The translations under genes and the position numbers were made by a program. Below are positions 8,059 to 18,912 of a stretch of DNA of 64,000 nt, piece after piece. The DNA lies in the NCBI GenBank assembly GCA_963737405.1, contig CAVTSL010000004.1:62001-126000 (forward strand), in the 5' to 3' direction. Source of the DNA: JACCTU01 sp963737405. GTDB lineage: Bacteria > Actinomycetota > Thermoleophilia > Gaiellales > Gaiellaceae. A model generated the notes under the pieces. That model did no database searches. It saw only the letters and a program-made list of their open reading frames with translations, and had not been told where the DNA came from. Numbering within the stretch: position 1 is the stretch's first letter; each line of letters opens with the position of its first letter.

Positions 8059-9936
8059 ATGAGCGACGTCGTCGTCGGCGGTTCGTCGGCCGAGCGCCCG
8101 GAGGAGGCGCCGCGCCGCCGCAAGCCGTGGTGGGAGGTGATGAACCCGCAGGAACGCGGAAGCTTCCGCGACCTGCCGCGCCTGCTCGCCGACTCGCTCC
8201 GCCTGGTGTGGGCGGCCGGTCGCCGCGAGTTCCTGATCACGTCGGCGCTCCAGATCCTCTCCGCGGTTGCGATCGCCGCACAGCTCTTCGTCGCGAGGGC
8301 GCTCTTCGAAGCGGTGCTCGGCGCCGGCGGAGCGCGCGACCTCGCCGGGATCGCGCCGGAGCTCGCCGCGCTCCTCGCCATCACGGTCGCCCTCGACTTC
8401 GCACGTGCCGTGCAGAACGAGCAGACGCGCGTGCTCGCGGAGCTCGTCGGCCGGCGCGCGCTCGATCGCGTGCTCGACATCTCGACGAGCATCGACCTGC
8501 TCGCGTTCGAGTCGCCGGACTTCTACGACCAGCTGACGCGCGCCCGCGCGCAGGGGCAGTTCCGCTCGTTCCAGATCGTGAACGGGTTCCTCGGGCTGGT
8601 CGGGAGCGCGGTCGCGTCGGTCGGAATCGTCTTCGCGCTCGCGGCTCTGCAGCCGGCGCTGCTGCCGTTCGTCGTGATCGGCTACGTGCCGCTCTGGATC
8701 GTCTCGTCGCGCAACACGCGGGACTTCTACGAGTTCAACCGCGGCATGACGCCGAACGACCGGCAGCGCAACTACCTCCAGTCGATCCTCACACGCCGCG
8801 ATCCGGCGAAGGAGGTCCGCTCCTTCGGGACGGCCGGCTTCCTCCGCGAGCGCTACGACCGGCTGTACGACGAGCGGATCGTCGAGCTGCGCTCGCTCGC
8901 GAGGCGGCGCATGCGGCGCTCGCTGCTCGGATCGCTCAGCGCGACCGCGGTGACCGCTGCCACCGTATTCGCGCTCGCGTTCCTGTACGTCGACGGCAGG
9001 ATGGATCTCGCGACCACGGGCGCCGCGGTCTTCGGCCTCTACCAGCTCGGCGGGCAGCTCAGAGGCATCCACATGAGCGCGGCGTCGCTCTACGAGTCGG
9101 TCGTCTTCGTTCGCGACTACTCGACCTTCCTCGCGCTCGAGCCCGAGGCGACGAGCGACCGGACCGCTCCGCGCGCGTTCGCGCAGCTCGTGGCCGAGGA
9201 CGTCTCGTTCACGTACCCGGACTCGAACCGGCCCGCGGTCGACGGCGTCTCGCTCGAGATCGGGGCCGGCGAGGTCGTCGCGCTCGTCGGCGAGAACGGC
9301 TCCGGCAAGACGACGCTCGCGAAGATCGTCGCCGGCCTCTACCAACCGCAGGGAGGGCGGGTGCTCTGGGACGACGTCGACGTCGCCGACGTCGACCGCG
9401 ACCAGCTCCGCGCCTCGATCGCCGTGATCTTCCAGGACTTCGAGCGCTACCTGCTGCCCGCGCGCGAGAACGTCGGCATGGGACGTCACGAGCGGATCGA
9501 CGACCTCGACGGGGTGACGACGGCGGCCGCGCGCGCCGACGCCGACGAGTTCCTGTCCCGGCTGCCGGACGGCTACGAGACGATGCTCGGCCGCGAGTTC
9601 TCCGGCGGCTACGACCTCTCGATCGGACAGTGGCAGCGGGTCGCGCTCGCGCGGGCGTTCTTCCGCGACGCGCCGCTCGTGATCCTCGACGAGCCGACGG
9701 CGGCGCTCGACGCGCGCGCCGAGAGCCGACTCTTCGAACGGCTCGGAGAGCTTCTCGAAGGCCGTTCGGTCCTGCTCATCTCGCACCGCTTCTCGAGCGT
9801 CCGGTCGGCCGACCGCATCTACGTGCTCGACCAGGGGAAGGTCGTCGAGCAGGGCTCGCACGACGAGCTGATGGCGGCGGGCGGCCGCTACGCGGAGCTC
9901 TTCACGCTCCAGGCGCGCGCGTACCTCGGCCCATAG
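8059..9936 (+). CDS. ABC transporter, fused permease and ATPase (exporter type)
   Basis: The 625-residue half-transporter has an N-terminal transmembrane domain (hydrophobic helices near 60-80, 95-120, 175-215 and 290-325) and a C-terminal ATPase domain. The ATPase has Walker A VGENGSGKTTL, a signature reading LSIGQWQR in place of LSGGQ, Walker B LVILDEPTAALDA and switch His LISHRFS. Substrate cannot be read from sequence. It starts 13 nt after pth and probably acts as a homodimer. Confidence 0.85.
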   Translation: MSDVVVGGSSAERPEEAPRRRKPWWEVMNPQERGSFRDLPRLLADSLRLVWAAGRREFLITSALQILSAVAIAAQLFVARALFEAVLGAGGARDLAGIAPELAALLAITVALDFARAVQNEQTRVLAELVGRRALDRVLDISTSIDLLAFESPDFYDQLTRARAQGQFRSFQIVNGFLGLVGSAVASVGIVFALAALQPALLPFVVIGYVPLWIVSSRNTRDFYEFNRGMTPNDRQRNYLQSILTRRDPAKEVRSFGTAGFLRERYDRLYDERIVELRSLARRRMRRSLLGSLSATAVTAATVFALAFLYVDGRMDLATTGAAVFGLYQLGGQLRGIHMSAASLYESVVFVRDYSTFLALEPEATSDRTAPRAFAQLVAEDVSFTYPDSNRPAVDGVSLEIGAGEVVALVGENGSGKTTLAKIVAGLYQPQGGRVLWDDVDVADVDRDQLRASIAVIFQDFERYLLPARENVGMGRHERIDDLDGVTTAAARADADEFLSRLPDGYETMLGREFSGGYDLSIGQWQRVALARAFFRDAPLVILDEPTAALDARAESRLFERLGELLEGRSVLLISHRFSSVRSADRIYVLDQGKVVEQGSHDELMAAGGRYAELFTLQARAYLGP

Positions 9937-9958
9937 GGCGAAGCTACGATGGAGGCGG

Positions 9959-9974
9959 CGGGACGCGTGTCCCG
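9959..9974 (+). promoter_or_regulatory. 6-bp hairpin upstream of mfd
   Basis: The arms cgggac and gtcccg flank a gcgt loop. The hairpin lies between a TACGAT -10-like box (9945-9950) and the mfd ATG at 9984. It could be a weak terminator for the ABC gene or a leader structure of mfd. Confidence 0.35.
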
Positions 9975-9983
9975 TCGTTCGTC

Positions 9984-12900
9984 ATGGACCGTCCGACGCT
10001 GCAGCTGCCGATCCTCCACCCGCTCGTGCGCGAGGTGGCGGAGACCGATCGTTTGCGCGAGCTCGCGCAGGCGCTGCCGTCGCGCGCCCGCGTGTCGGAG
10101 TCGGCGCTCCCGGTCGTCGCGTCCGCGCTCTACGAGGAGGTCGGGCGCGGGCTCGTCGTGCTGCTGCCCGAGGACGCCGACGCCCGCGACCTCGCCGAGG
10201 CGACGGCGTGGTTCCTCGGGCCTGAACGCGTGGCCTACCTCCCGAGCCGGGGCGTTCGCTGGGAGTCCGGGCTCACTCCGCCGCCGCACCTCGTCGGCGA
10301 GCGGGCGCGCGCCCTCGACGTCCTCGCCGCGGGCGGGCTCGTCTGCGCGTCGGCTTCCGCGGTCGCGGAGCCGATTCCGCCGCGCGACGAGCGGCCCGAG
10401 CCGATGCGGATCGTCGTCGGCGACTCGCCCGGCGTCGACGGGCTCGCGGAGGAGCTCGCCCTTGCCGGCTACGAGCGCGTCGACCGTGTCGAGGACCGCG
10501 GCCAGTTCGCGGTCCGCGGCGGCCTCGTCGACGTCTTCCCGACGACGGGCCGTGAGCCGCTCCGGATCGAGCTCTTCGGCGACGAGATCGAGCAGGTCCG
10601 CGCCTTCTCGCCGTTCACCCAGCGCGCGCTCCACCCGGTCGACGACTCGCTCGTCTACCCGGCAGCCGAGCGGCGGGGCGACGCGCGCACTTTCCTTCTC
10701 GAAGAGGAGGAAGGGGCGGCCCCGGCGGTCCCGGGCGACCTCGTCCCCGTCCTCGAAGGCGCGCCCGACCTCGTCTGGGAGCCCGTCGAGGTGCGGCGCG
10801 TCTGGCTCGAGGAGTTCGGCCGCGACGACTTCGACCTCGAGGGCGCGACCGAGCTCGACCCGCTCCCGTCGGCGCAGCCGTACGCGTTCGAGGCGCAGAA
10901 GCCGGCGATCGCGGCGCGCGGGCTCGCCGAGGCGGAGAAAGAACTGTCGGGCCTCGTCGCCGCCGGCAACCGCGTCGTGATCGCGTTCGCGCACCGCGGC
11001 GAGGCGCTTCGCACGCAGAGCATGCTGCGGCGCGTCGACGCGCGCGTGCTCGAGGAAGGCGAGCCGCTCCCGAAGGAGCCCGAGCTCGTCTTCGCCGTCG
11101 CGCCGGCGCGGCGCGGCTTCGTCTGGCGCGACCTCGGCCTCGTCCTGCTGCCCGACACGCAGATCTTCCGCAAGCGCGCGCCGCGCGCGGCGGAACGGAT
11201 GGGCCGCGCGCTCCAGTCGTTCGCCGACCTCCGCACGGGCGACTACGTCGTCCACGAGGACCACGGCGTCGGGAAGCTCCTCGGCTTCGAGACGAAGACG
11301 GTCGCGAGCGTCACGCGCGACTACCTCTTCCTCGCGTTCCGCGGCGACGACCGGCTCTACGTCCCGCACGAGCAGATCGGCAAGGTCTCGCGCTACATCG
11401 GCGCCGACGCGACGGCGCCCGGGCTCTCGAAGCTCGGCGGGAAGGCCTGGGACCGCCTGAAGGCCCGGGCACGTGAAGGTGTTCGCGAATTGGCCGGCGA
11501 CCTGCTCCGCCTCTACGCCGAGCGCGAGCAGGCGGTAGGCGTCGCGTACTCGCTGAGCAACGACTGGCTCGAGCGCCTCGAGGCGGAGTTCCCGTACCGC
11601 GAGACCGAGGACCAGCAGCGCGCGATCGAGGCCGTGAAGGAGGACCTCGAGGCGCCGCATCCGATGGACCGGCTCGTGTGCGGCGACGTCGGCTTCGGCA
11701 AGACGGAGGTCGCGATCCGCGCGGCGTTCGCCGTCGCGGTCAACGGCAAGCAGACACTGATGCTCGCGCCGACGACGATCCTCGCCGAGCAGCACTGGAA
11801 CACGTTCCGCGCGCGCTACCGCGACTTCCCGGTCCGCGTCGAGATGGTCTCGCGCTTCCGCACCGCCGCCGACACGAAGCGGATCCTCAAGGACTTCGGT
11901 GACGGCAAGGTCGACGTCCTGATCGGCACCCACCGCGTGCTCTCGCGCGACGTGATCCCGAAGGACCTCGGCCTCGTGATCGTCGACGAGGAGCAGCGCT
12001 TCGGCGTCGCGCAGAAGGAGCTGCTCCGGCAGCTGCGGCTCGAGGTCGACGTGCTCGCGCTCTCGGCGACGCCGATCCCCCGCACGCTCCACATGTCGCT
12101 CTCCGGCCTCCGCGACATCTCGATCATCGAGACGCCGCCCGAGGGACGGCGCCCGATCCGCACCCACGTCGGCGAGTACGACGAGGAGCTGATCAAGACC
12201 GCGCTCGAGCGCGAGGTCGACCGGGAGGGCCAGGCCTTCTACCTCCACAACCGCGTCGAGACGATCGAGGAGGCCGCGACGAAGCTGCAGCAGCTCTCGC
12301 CGAAGCTCCGCTTCCTCGTCGCGCACGGGCAGATGCGCGAGCGCGAGCTCGAGGAGAAGATGCACTCGTTCCTCCGCGGGGACGCGGACGTGCTCGTCTC
12401 GACGACGATCATCGAGTCCGGCCTCGACATCCCACAGGCGAACACGCTCGTCGTCGAGCGCTCGGACACCCTCGGCCTCTCGCAGCTGTACCAGATCCGC
12501 GGCCGCGTCGGCCGCTCCGACCAGACCGCGTACGCGTACCTCCTCTATCCCGACGCGCACGAGCTGACGCCGGAGGCGCGCGCCCGGCTCTCGACGCTAG
12601 CCGACCACACGGAGCTCGGCGCCGGCTTCGCGATCGCGATGCGCGACCTCGAGATCCGCGGCGCGGGCGACCTCCTGGGCGCGGAGCAGTCGGGCCACGT
12701 CGCAGCGGTCGGCTTCGAGCTCTACGTGGAGCTGCTCCACGAGGCGGTCGCCGAGCTGTCCGGCCAGCGCCGGACCGCGGCGCGCCCGGTGCGCGTCGAC
12801 GCGCGGGTCGACGCCTACGTCCCGGCGACGTACATCGGCTCGGAGGCGCTGAAGATCGACCTGCACAGAAGGCTCGCGCTGACGGAGACCGACGACGAGC

Positions 12901-13208
12901 TCCGCGAGCTCCACGCCGCGACCGAGGACCGGTACGGGCCCGTGCCCGAGCCGGTCGAGAACCTGTTCGCGATCCAGGACGCGAAGCTCAAGCTCGCCCG
13001 CATCGGCGCGGAGTACCTCGTGTACCGGGGAGGCCGCGCGGCGATCGGGCACCTCGTCCTCGGCTCGGGCGAGCTCCGCGATCTGCGCAACCGGGTCGCG
13101 GCCGCCGTCTACAGCACCGGGAACCGCGAGGTCACGTTGAGAACAGATGAATTCGCCGGAGCAACGCGGCTGGTCGATGCTATCGTGGACGCGCGCCAAG
13201 CGGTCTGA
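9984..13208 (+). CDS. mfd: Transcription-repair coupling factor
   Basis: Mfd displaces stalled RNA polymerase and recruits UvrA. The 1074-residue protein shows UvrB-like N-terminal domains (REPLRIELFGDEIEQVRAFS), the RNA-polymerase-interacting domain (GDYVVHEDHGVGKLLGFE, about 415-435), the helicase core with Walker A GDVGFGKTEVAIRA, the DEEQRFG box, SATPIPRTL and motif VI QIRGRVGRSDQTAYAY, and a C-terminal TRCF domain. The ATG at 9984 gives a normal N-terminus. It is followed directly by a PpiC lipoprotein and mazG. Confidence 0.96.
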   Translation: MDRPTLQLPILHPLVREVAETDRLRELAQALPSRARVSESALPVVASALYEEVGRGLVVLLPEDADARDLAEATAWFLGPERVAYLPSRGVRWESGLTPPPHLVGERARALDVLAAGGLVCASASAVAEPIPPRDERPEPMRIVVGDSPGVDGLAEELALAGYERVDRVEDRGQFAVRGGLVDVFPTTGREPLRIELFGDEIEQVRAFSPFTQRALHPVDDSLVYPAAERRGDARTFLLEEEEGAAPAVPGDLVPVLEGAPDLVWEPVEVRRVWLEEFGRDDFDLEGATELDPLPSAQPYAFEAQKPAIAARGLAEAEKELSGLVAAGNRVVIAFAHRGEALRTQSMLRRVDARVLEEGEPLPKEPELVFAVAPARRGFVWRDLGLVLLPDTQIFRKRAPRAAERMGRALQSFADLRTGDYVVHEDHGVGKLLGFETKTVASVTRDYLFLAFRGDDRLYVPHEQIGKVSRYIGADATAPGLSKLGGKAWDRLKARAREGVRELAGDLLRLYAEREQAVGVAYSLSNDWLERLEAEFPYRETEDQQRAIEAVKEDLEAPHPMDRLVCGDVGFGKTEVAIRAAFAVAVNGKQTLMLAPTTILAEQHWNTFRARYRDFPVRVEMVSRFRTAADTKRILKDFGDGKVDVLIGTHRVLSRDVIPKDLGLVIVDEEQRFGVAQKELLRQLRLEVDVLALSATPIPRTLHMSLSGLRDISIIETPPEGRRPIRTHVGEYDEELIKTALEREVDREGQAFYLHNRVETIEEAATKLQQLSPKLRFLVAHGQMRERELEEKMHSFLRGDADVLVSTTIIESGLDIPQANTLVVERSDTLGLSQLYQIRGRVGRSDQTAYAYLLYPDAHELTPEARARLSTLADHTELGAGFAIAMRDLEIRGAGDLLGAEQSGHVAAVGFELYVELLHEAVAELSGQRRTAARPVRVDARVDAYVPATYIGSEALKIDLHRRLALTETDDELRELHAATEDRYGPVPEPVENLFAIQDAKLKLARIGAEYLVYRGGRAAIGHLVLGSGELRDLRNRVAAAVYSTGNREVTLRTDEFAGATRLVDAIVDARQAV

Positions 13209-13225
13209 GGCGCCCGAATCTCCCT

Positions 13226-14221
13226 GTGCGAAAGATCTCTCTCATCTTCGTCCTCGCGCTGCTCGGGCTCGGCCTCGCCGGGTGCGGCGGCGGCGACGAG
13301 AACGTCCCGGACAACGCCGTTGCGGTCGTCGACGGGTCGGAGATCCCGAAGTCCGACTTCGACGCGCTGATGGCCCGCGCGAAGACGTCGTACGAGCAGA
13401 ACAAGCGCGCGTTCCCGAAGGCGGGGACGCCGGAGTACCGGACGCTCCAGAACCAGGCGGTGCAGTACCTCGTCCAGCAGGAGAAGTACCGCCAGAAGGC
13501 CGACGATCTCGATGTCAAGGTCGAGGACAAGGAGATCGACGAGCGCCTGAAGCAGGTCAAGCAGCAGTACTTCAACGGTGACGACCGCAAGTACCTCGCG
13601 AACCTGAAGCAGCAGGGGCTGACCGAGGAGCAGGTGCGCCGCGAGATCGAGAACCAGCTGATCTCCGAGAAGATCTACGAGAAGGTGACCGAGGGCACGA
13701 AGGTCTCGGACGCCGACATCAGCGCCTACTACGACAAGCACAAGAAGGACTACAAGGTCGCCTCCTCGCGCGACGTGCGCCACATCCTCGTCGCGAAGAA
13801 GGCGCTCGCGGACTCCATCCACTCGCAGCTCGCGTCGGGCGGAAGCTTCGCCGCGCTCGCGAAGAAGTACTCGACCGACCCCGGCTCGAAGCAGAACGGC
13901 GGCAAGCTCACGGTCCGCAAGGGCGAGACCGTCCCGCAGTTCGACAAGGTCGCCTTCGAGCTGAAGAAGGGCCAGCTCTCCGAGCCGGTCAAGACGCAGT
14001 ACGGCTGGCACCTGATCGAGGCGCTCGGCGACGTCAAGCCGCCCTCGCAGACCCCCTTGAAGGACGTGAAGGAGCAGATCCGCCAGCAGCTGCTGCAGGA
14101 GAAGCGCCAGAAGGCGATCTCTGACTGGTCGAAGGACACGAACAACGAGTTCAAGGACAACGTCTCGTACCAGGTCGGCTACGCGCCGCCGGCGACGACG
14201 GGTACCACCTCCTCGAATTGA
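13226..14221 (+). CDS. SurA/PpiC-type peptidyl-prolyl isomerase lipoprotein
   Basis: This is an extracytoplasmic foldase of the PrsA/SurA class. The signal peptide ISLIFVLALLGLGLAGC ends in a lipobox Cys at about residue 20. A SurA-N-like helical region (30-160, Lys/Glu-rich) is followed by a parvulin rotamase domain (about 180-275: DVRHILVAKK, FAALAKKYSTDPGSKQNGGKL, KTQYGWHLIEA). The GTG at 13226 gives the signal peptide directly. Its last bases overlap mazG. Confidence 0.9.
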   Translation: MRKISLIFVLALLGLGLAGCGGGDENVPDNAVAVVDGSEIPKSDFDALMARAKTSYEQNKRAFPKAGTPEYRTLQNQAVQYLVQQEKYRQKADDLDVKVEDKEIDERLKQVKQQYFNGDDRKYLANLKQQGLTEEQVRREIENQLISEKIYEKVTEGTKVSDADISAYYDKHKKDYKVASSRDVRHILVAKKALADSIHSQLASGGSFAALAKKYSTDPGSKQNGGKLTVRKGETVPQFDKVAFELKKGQLSEPVKTQYGWHLIEALGDVKPPSQTPLKDVKEQIRQQLLQEKRQKAISDWSKDTNNEFKDNVSYQVGYAPPATTGTTSSN

Positions 14222-15006
14222 GCCTCGGCGAGGCGCTGCTCGACCTGCAGCGTCTGACGGAGCGCCTCCGGCGCGACTGTCCCTGGGACCGCGAGCAGAC
14301 CGCGGCGACGATCGTCCCGCACACCGTCGAGGAGGCCTACGAGGTCGCGGACGCCGCGCTCGGCGGCGACGACGAGAAGCTTCTCGACGAGCTCGGCGAC
14401 CTGCTCTTCCAGGTCTACTTCCTCGCGCTGCTCCTCTCCGAGCAGGGACGGGGCGACCTCGAGGACGTCGCTCGGGCCGTCCACGCAAAGCTCGTGCAGC
14501 GCCACCCGCACGTCTTCGGCGACGTCGAGGCCCGGACCGCGGGACGCGTGCGGGAGAACTGGGAGCGGATCAAGCGCGAGGAGGAAGGGCGCGAGGGCGT
14601 CTTCCACCACGTGCCGGACAACCTGCCGGCGCTGCTCTACGCGCGGAAGGTGCAACGCCGCGCGGCCGCGGTCGGGTTCGAGTATCCGGACGCCGCAGGC
14701 GCGCTCTCCGACCTCGACGACGAGCTGCGCGAGCTTCGCGCCGAGCTCCGGGAGGACCCCGCGCCGGAGACGCCTCCCGATCCGCGGCAGGCCGCCGAGC
14801 TCGGCGACGTGCTCTTCGCGGCGGTCAACGTCGCGCGCCGCCTGAACGTCGACCCCGAGCTCGAGCTCCGGCGCGCGTCGCAGCGCTTCGTCGAGCGGGT
14901 CGAGGAAGCGGAGCGCCTCGCCGACGCGGCAGGTGAGCGTTGGACAGAGCTTCCCGTGGAGGAGCAGGACCGCTACTTCGATCGCGCGAAGGAGTCCGGG
15001 AGCTAG
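14218..15006 (+). CDS. mazG: Nucleoside triphosphate pyrophosphohydrolase MazG
   Basis: MazG hydrolyses (d)NTPs to monophosphates, a pool-cleaning and stress function. The 262-residue protein has two MazG modules: the first carries RDCPWDREQTAATIVPHTVEEAYEV and the metal-binding EELGD-like LLDELGDLLFQV; the second repeats this as QAAELGDVLFAAVNVARRL. The TTG at 14218 overlaps the TGA of the preceding gene and is the only start giving the conserved N-terminus. mfd-PpiC-mazG-eno order is typical. Confidence 0.92.
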   Translation: MSLGEALLDLQRLTERLRRDCPWDREQTAATIVPHTVEEAYEVADAALGGDDEKLLDELGDLLFQVYFLALLLSEQGRGDLEDVARAVHAKLVQRHPHVFGDVEARTAGRVRENWERIKREEEGREGVFHHVPDNLPALLYARKVQRRAAAVGFEYPDAAGALSDLDDELRELRAELREDPAPETPPDPRQAAELGDVLFAAVNVARRLNVDPELELRRASQRFVERVEEAERLADAAGERWTELPVEEQDRYFDRAKESGS

Positions 15007-15773
15007 GGGCGTCGCGCCACCGCGACCACGTGCGGGCTGACGGCTCTCATCGTGAGGTCGCTCTCAGTGACACGCGCCGCCCACAGCTGCACGTCGGCCG
15101 GCGCGGGGAACCAGGCGCCTGGACCCTCGATTCCGATCACGGACTCCAGTTCGAGGCCGGCTTCGCGAATCTCGGCCTCGAGCTCGTCGGGATGGTGGAA
15201 GAACGCAGTTGTGAACCAGCCGCTGACGTTCTCCTCGTTGCGGTGCTGCCCGTCGCCGAGGTCACGTTCCACGACCGCCGCGAAGGCGGGATCGTCGTGG
15301 CGCCCGAAGCGGAGGCCGTCGAAGAGCGACGCGTAGCGCGAGATCGCGACGGCGAAGAGCACACCGGCGCGGCGAAGCACTCGCCGCGCCTCGCGGAGCG
15401 CGGCGATCCGATCGCGGCGATCGGTGAGGTGGTAGAGCGGCCCCATGAGGAGAACCGCGTCATACCGTTCGTCGGCCGCGTCGAGCTGTCGCGCGTCGCC
15501 GACGTCAGCCTCGAACCGGCCGTCGCGCCGGGCGTGCTCGACGTGCTCCGCCAGCGCGTCGACGAGTCGAACGCGGTAGCCCCGATCGGTGAGCGCGGCA
15601 GCGTAGACGCCCGGGCCTCCACCGACGTCGAGCACGTCGGCCGGTGCAGGCGGCAGGAACCGCTCGAGCAGTTCGAGCGTGCGAACCAGCTCGAGCTGCG
15701 GCTGCCCGGTCTCGTCGACGAGCCGTCCAAACTCGATTCCGCCCTGGTAGTGGCGGCGGGCAAGCTCGTCCAT
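15003..15773 (-). CDS. SAM-dependent class I methyltransferase
   Basis: The 256-residue protein has motif I VLDVGGGPGVYAAALTDRG, an acidic residue after strand 2 (RLVDAL), and motif IV DAVLLMGPLYHL. It continues REARRVLRRAGVLF, typical of Methyltransf_11/25 proteins. The substrate is unknown. It is transcribed away from eno, overlaps the 3' end of mazG by 4 nt, and has a TACCCT -10 box ending 6 nt before its ATG. Confidence 0.85.
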   Translation of the reverse strand: MDELARRHYQGGIEFGRLVDETGQPQLELVRTLELLERFLPPAPADVLDVGGGPGVYAAALTDRGYRVRLVDALAEHVEHARRDGRFEADVGDARQLDAADERYDAVLLMGPLYHLTDRRDRIAALREARRVLRRAGVLFAVAISRYASLFDGLRFGRHDDPAFAAVVERDLGDGQHRNEENVSGWFTTAFFHHPDELEAEIREAGLELESVIGIEGPGAWFPAPADVQLWAARVTESDLTMRAVSPHVVAVARRP

Positions 15774-15779
15774 CGGCGC

Positions 15780-15785
15780 AGGGTA
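15780..15785 (-). promoter_or_regulatory. -10 box TACCCT, minus strand
   Basis: Read on the minus strand, TACCCT ends 6 nt before the methyltransferase ATG at 15773, predicting a leaderless transcript. Confidence 0.4.
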
Positions 15786-15813
15786 TCGCCGCCTCCTGCG
15801 ATCCTTCCTCGCG

Positions 15814-17088
<1,275 letters not shown>

Positions 17089-17097
17089 CACCGCCGC

Positions 17098-17103
17098 TAC
17101 GCT
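17098..17103 (+). promoter_or_regulatory. -10 box TACGCT upstream of pyk
   Basis: TACGCT ends 7 nt before the pyk ATG at 17111, the spacing expected if transcription starts at the A of the ATG. Confidence 0.45.
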
Positions 17104-17110
17104 TGGACCC

Positions 17111-18526
17111 ATGTCCGTCCCGGAGCCTCGTCGCACCAAGATCGTCGCGACGATCGGCCCCGCTTCGGGGACGAAGGAAAAGATCGAGGCGCTCGTCAAC
17201 GCCGGCATGGACGGCGCCCGGCTCAACTTCTCGCACGGCACGCGCGAGCACCACGCAGAGTGGGCGCGGCTCGTGCGCGAGGTGCAGGAGGAGGTGCGCC
17301 GGCCGCTCGCGCTGATCGCCGACCTGCAGGGACCGAAGCTCCGGATCGGCGACATCGAAGGCACCGTCTCGCTCGCCCGCGGCCAGGAGATCGTCGTCGC
17401 CGGCGGCAAGCAGGCCGACGACGGCGCGCTGCCGGTGAGCCCCGCCGTGATCGGCGAGGTGCTCCGGCCCGGCCACGAGGTGCTGATCGACGACGGACAC
17501 GTTCGCCTGCTCGTCCGCGACGTCCGCCAGGGCCGCGCGTCCTGCACCGTCGTCGTCGGCGGCGACATCACCGCGCACAAGGGCGTCAACCTCCCCGGTG
17601 TCCCGATCCCGATCCCCGCGCTGACGCGGAAGGACACGGACGACCTCGAGTTCGCGCTCGACCTCGGCGTCGACTTCGTCGCGCTCTCGTTCGTGCGCTC
17701 GGCCGCAGACGTCCGCGACCTGAAGGCGCTCATCGCGCAGCGCGACTCGCACGCGCACGTGATCGCGAAGATCGAGAAGTCGGAGGCGATCGACGCGCTC
17801 GACGAGATCCTCTACGAGTCCGACGCGGTGATGGTCGCCCGCGGCGACCTCGGGGTCGAGATCGGACCGGCCTCGGTGCCGCTGCTGCAGAAGCGGATCA
17901 TCCAGCGCGCGCTCGACCGGGGGAAGCCGGTGATCACGGCGACGCAGATGCTCGAGTCGATGCTCCACCAGCCGGAGCCGACGCGCGCGGAGGCGAGCGA
18001 CGTCGCCAACGCCGTGCTCGACGGGACGTCCGCGGTGATGCTCTCGGGCGAGACCGCGATGGGCGAGTACGCGGTCGAGGCGGTCTCGTACATGGACAGG
18101 ATCGCGCGGGCCGTCGAGCCGAGCCTCGGCTACCGCCACCAGCTGCCCGAGGTCGGCGAGCAGCCGACGATCGGCGAGGCGATGTCGAATGCCGCCTGCG
18201 ACCTCGCCGAGGCGCTCGGCGCGCGGGCGATCGTCGTCCCGACCTACACCGGCCGCACTGCGTCCGTCGTCGCGCGGCTCAGACCGCGCCGCCCGATCCT
18301 CGGGCTCAGCCACCACCAGTACGCGCTCCAGCACATGGCGCTCGAGTGGGGCGTCACGCCGTGGGGGATCAAGGAGTCCGCGAGCGTCGAGGATCTCTGG
18401 GACGTCTCGCTGGACGCCGTCCGCGACAGTGGGCTCGTCGTCGAGGGCGACCGGGTCGTGATCACGGCCGGCACCGCGGTGAACATCCCGGGCTCCACGA
18501 ACGTGATCAAGGTCGAGGTCGCTTAG
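17111..18526 (+). CDS. pyk: Pyruvate kinase
   Basis: Pyk makes pyruvate and ATP from phosphoenolpyruvate. The 471-residue protein has RRTKIVATIGPAS, MDGARLNFSHG, the metal/K+ region LIADLQGPKLRIGD, the signature IAKIEKSEAIDALDEI, MVARGDLGVEIG and ATQMLESM, then the C-terminal allosteric-type domain (IVVPTYTGRTASVVARLRPRRPI). Length is normal. It appears to have its own leaderless promoter. Confidence 0.97.
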   Translation: MSVPEPRRTKIVATIGPASGTKEKIEALVNAGMDGARLNFSHGTREHHAEWARLVREVQEEVRRPLALIADLQGPKLRIGDIEGTVSLARGQEIVVAGGKQADDGALPVSPAVIGEVLRPGHEVLIDDGHVRLLVRDVRQGRASCTVVVGGDITAHKGVNLPGVPIPIPALTRKDTDDLEFALDLGVDFVALSFVRSAADVRDLKALIAQRDSHAHVIAKIEKSEAIDALDEILYESDAVMVARGDLGVEIGPASVPLLQKRIIQRALDRGKPVITATQMLESMLHQPEPTRAEASDVANAVLDGTSAVMLSGETAMGEYAVEAVSYMDRIARAVEPSLGYRHQLPEVGEQPTIGEAMSNAACDLAEALGARAIVVPTYTGRTASVVARLRPRRPILGLSHHQYALQHMALEWGVTPWGIKESASVEDLWDVSLDAVRDSGLVVEGDRVVITAGTAVNIPGSTNVIKVEVA

Positions 18527-18564
18527 AAGGACGACGCGGCGCGCCGCGCGAATGGGTTGCGGCG

Positions 18565-18912
18565 ATGGCGAAGCGAACGCGGAAGCGGCCACCGCGCGCG
18601 AGCCTCGCCCTCCGCTGGCTGGCGGTCGGCGCGCTCGTGCTCGTGGGGCTCCTCTACTACCGGCCGGTCCAGGCCTACCTGGACCGGAGCGACGCAGTCG
18701 CGTCGCGGCAGGCGCAGGTCGACGCGCTCGCGCGGCGCCACGCCGCGCTCGAGCGCCGGCTGCGCTACGTCGAGAGCCGCGCCGCGGTCGCGCGCGAGGG
18801 GCGCCGGCTCGGCTACGTCAAGCCCGGCGAGCGGCTGTTCATCGTCAAGGGGATCCCCGCGTGGCGGGCGGCCAAGCGGGCCGGGGCTACGATCGCCCCG
18901 AGTGGACGATAG
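18565..18912 (+). CDS. FtsB/DivIC-like septum formation initiator protein
   Basis: The 115-residue protein has a basic N-terminus (AKRTRKRPPRA), one transmembrane segment (residues about 13-30) and an extracytoplasmic coiled coil (SRQAQVDALARRHAALERRLRYVESRAAVAREGRRLGYVKPGE). This architecture, the LGYVKPGE motif and the place between eno-pyk and a DUF501 gene match the actinobacterial FtsB/DivIC family, which bridges FtsQ and FtsL. The ATG at 18565 is preferred to 18552, which is in another frame. Confidence 0.85.
   Translation: MAKRTRKRPPRASLALRWLAVGALVLVGLLYYRPVQAYLDRSDAVASRQAQVDALARRHAALERRLRYVESRAAVAREGRRLGYVKPGERLFIVKGIPAWRAAKRAGATIAPSGR
18888..18893 (+). promoter_or_regulatory. -10 box TACGAT inside ftsB-like gene
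   Basis: TACGAT ends 8 nt before the GTG of the DUF501 gene and lies in the last codons of the upstream gene. Confidence 0.35.

Noticed and set aside
8127..9983. Long open frame running through the ABC gene into mfd
   Set aside because: It is a GC-skew shadow: the Arg/Ala-rich translation lacks homology until the mfd ATG at 9984, while the other frame encodes a full ABC transporter.
9888..12560. Open minus-strand frame of nearly 900 codons opposite mfd
   Set aside because: Composition (Arg/Glu/Asp/Val-rich without motifs) is that of an antisense shadow in high-GC DNA; the plus strand encodes a complete Mfd.
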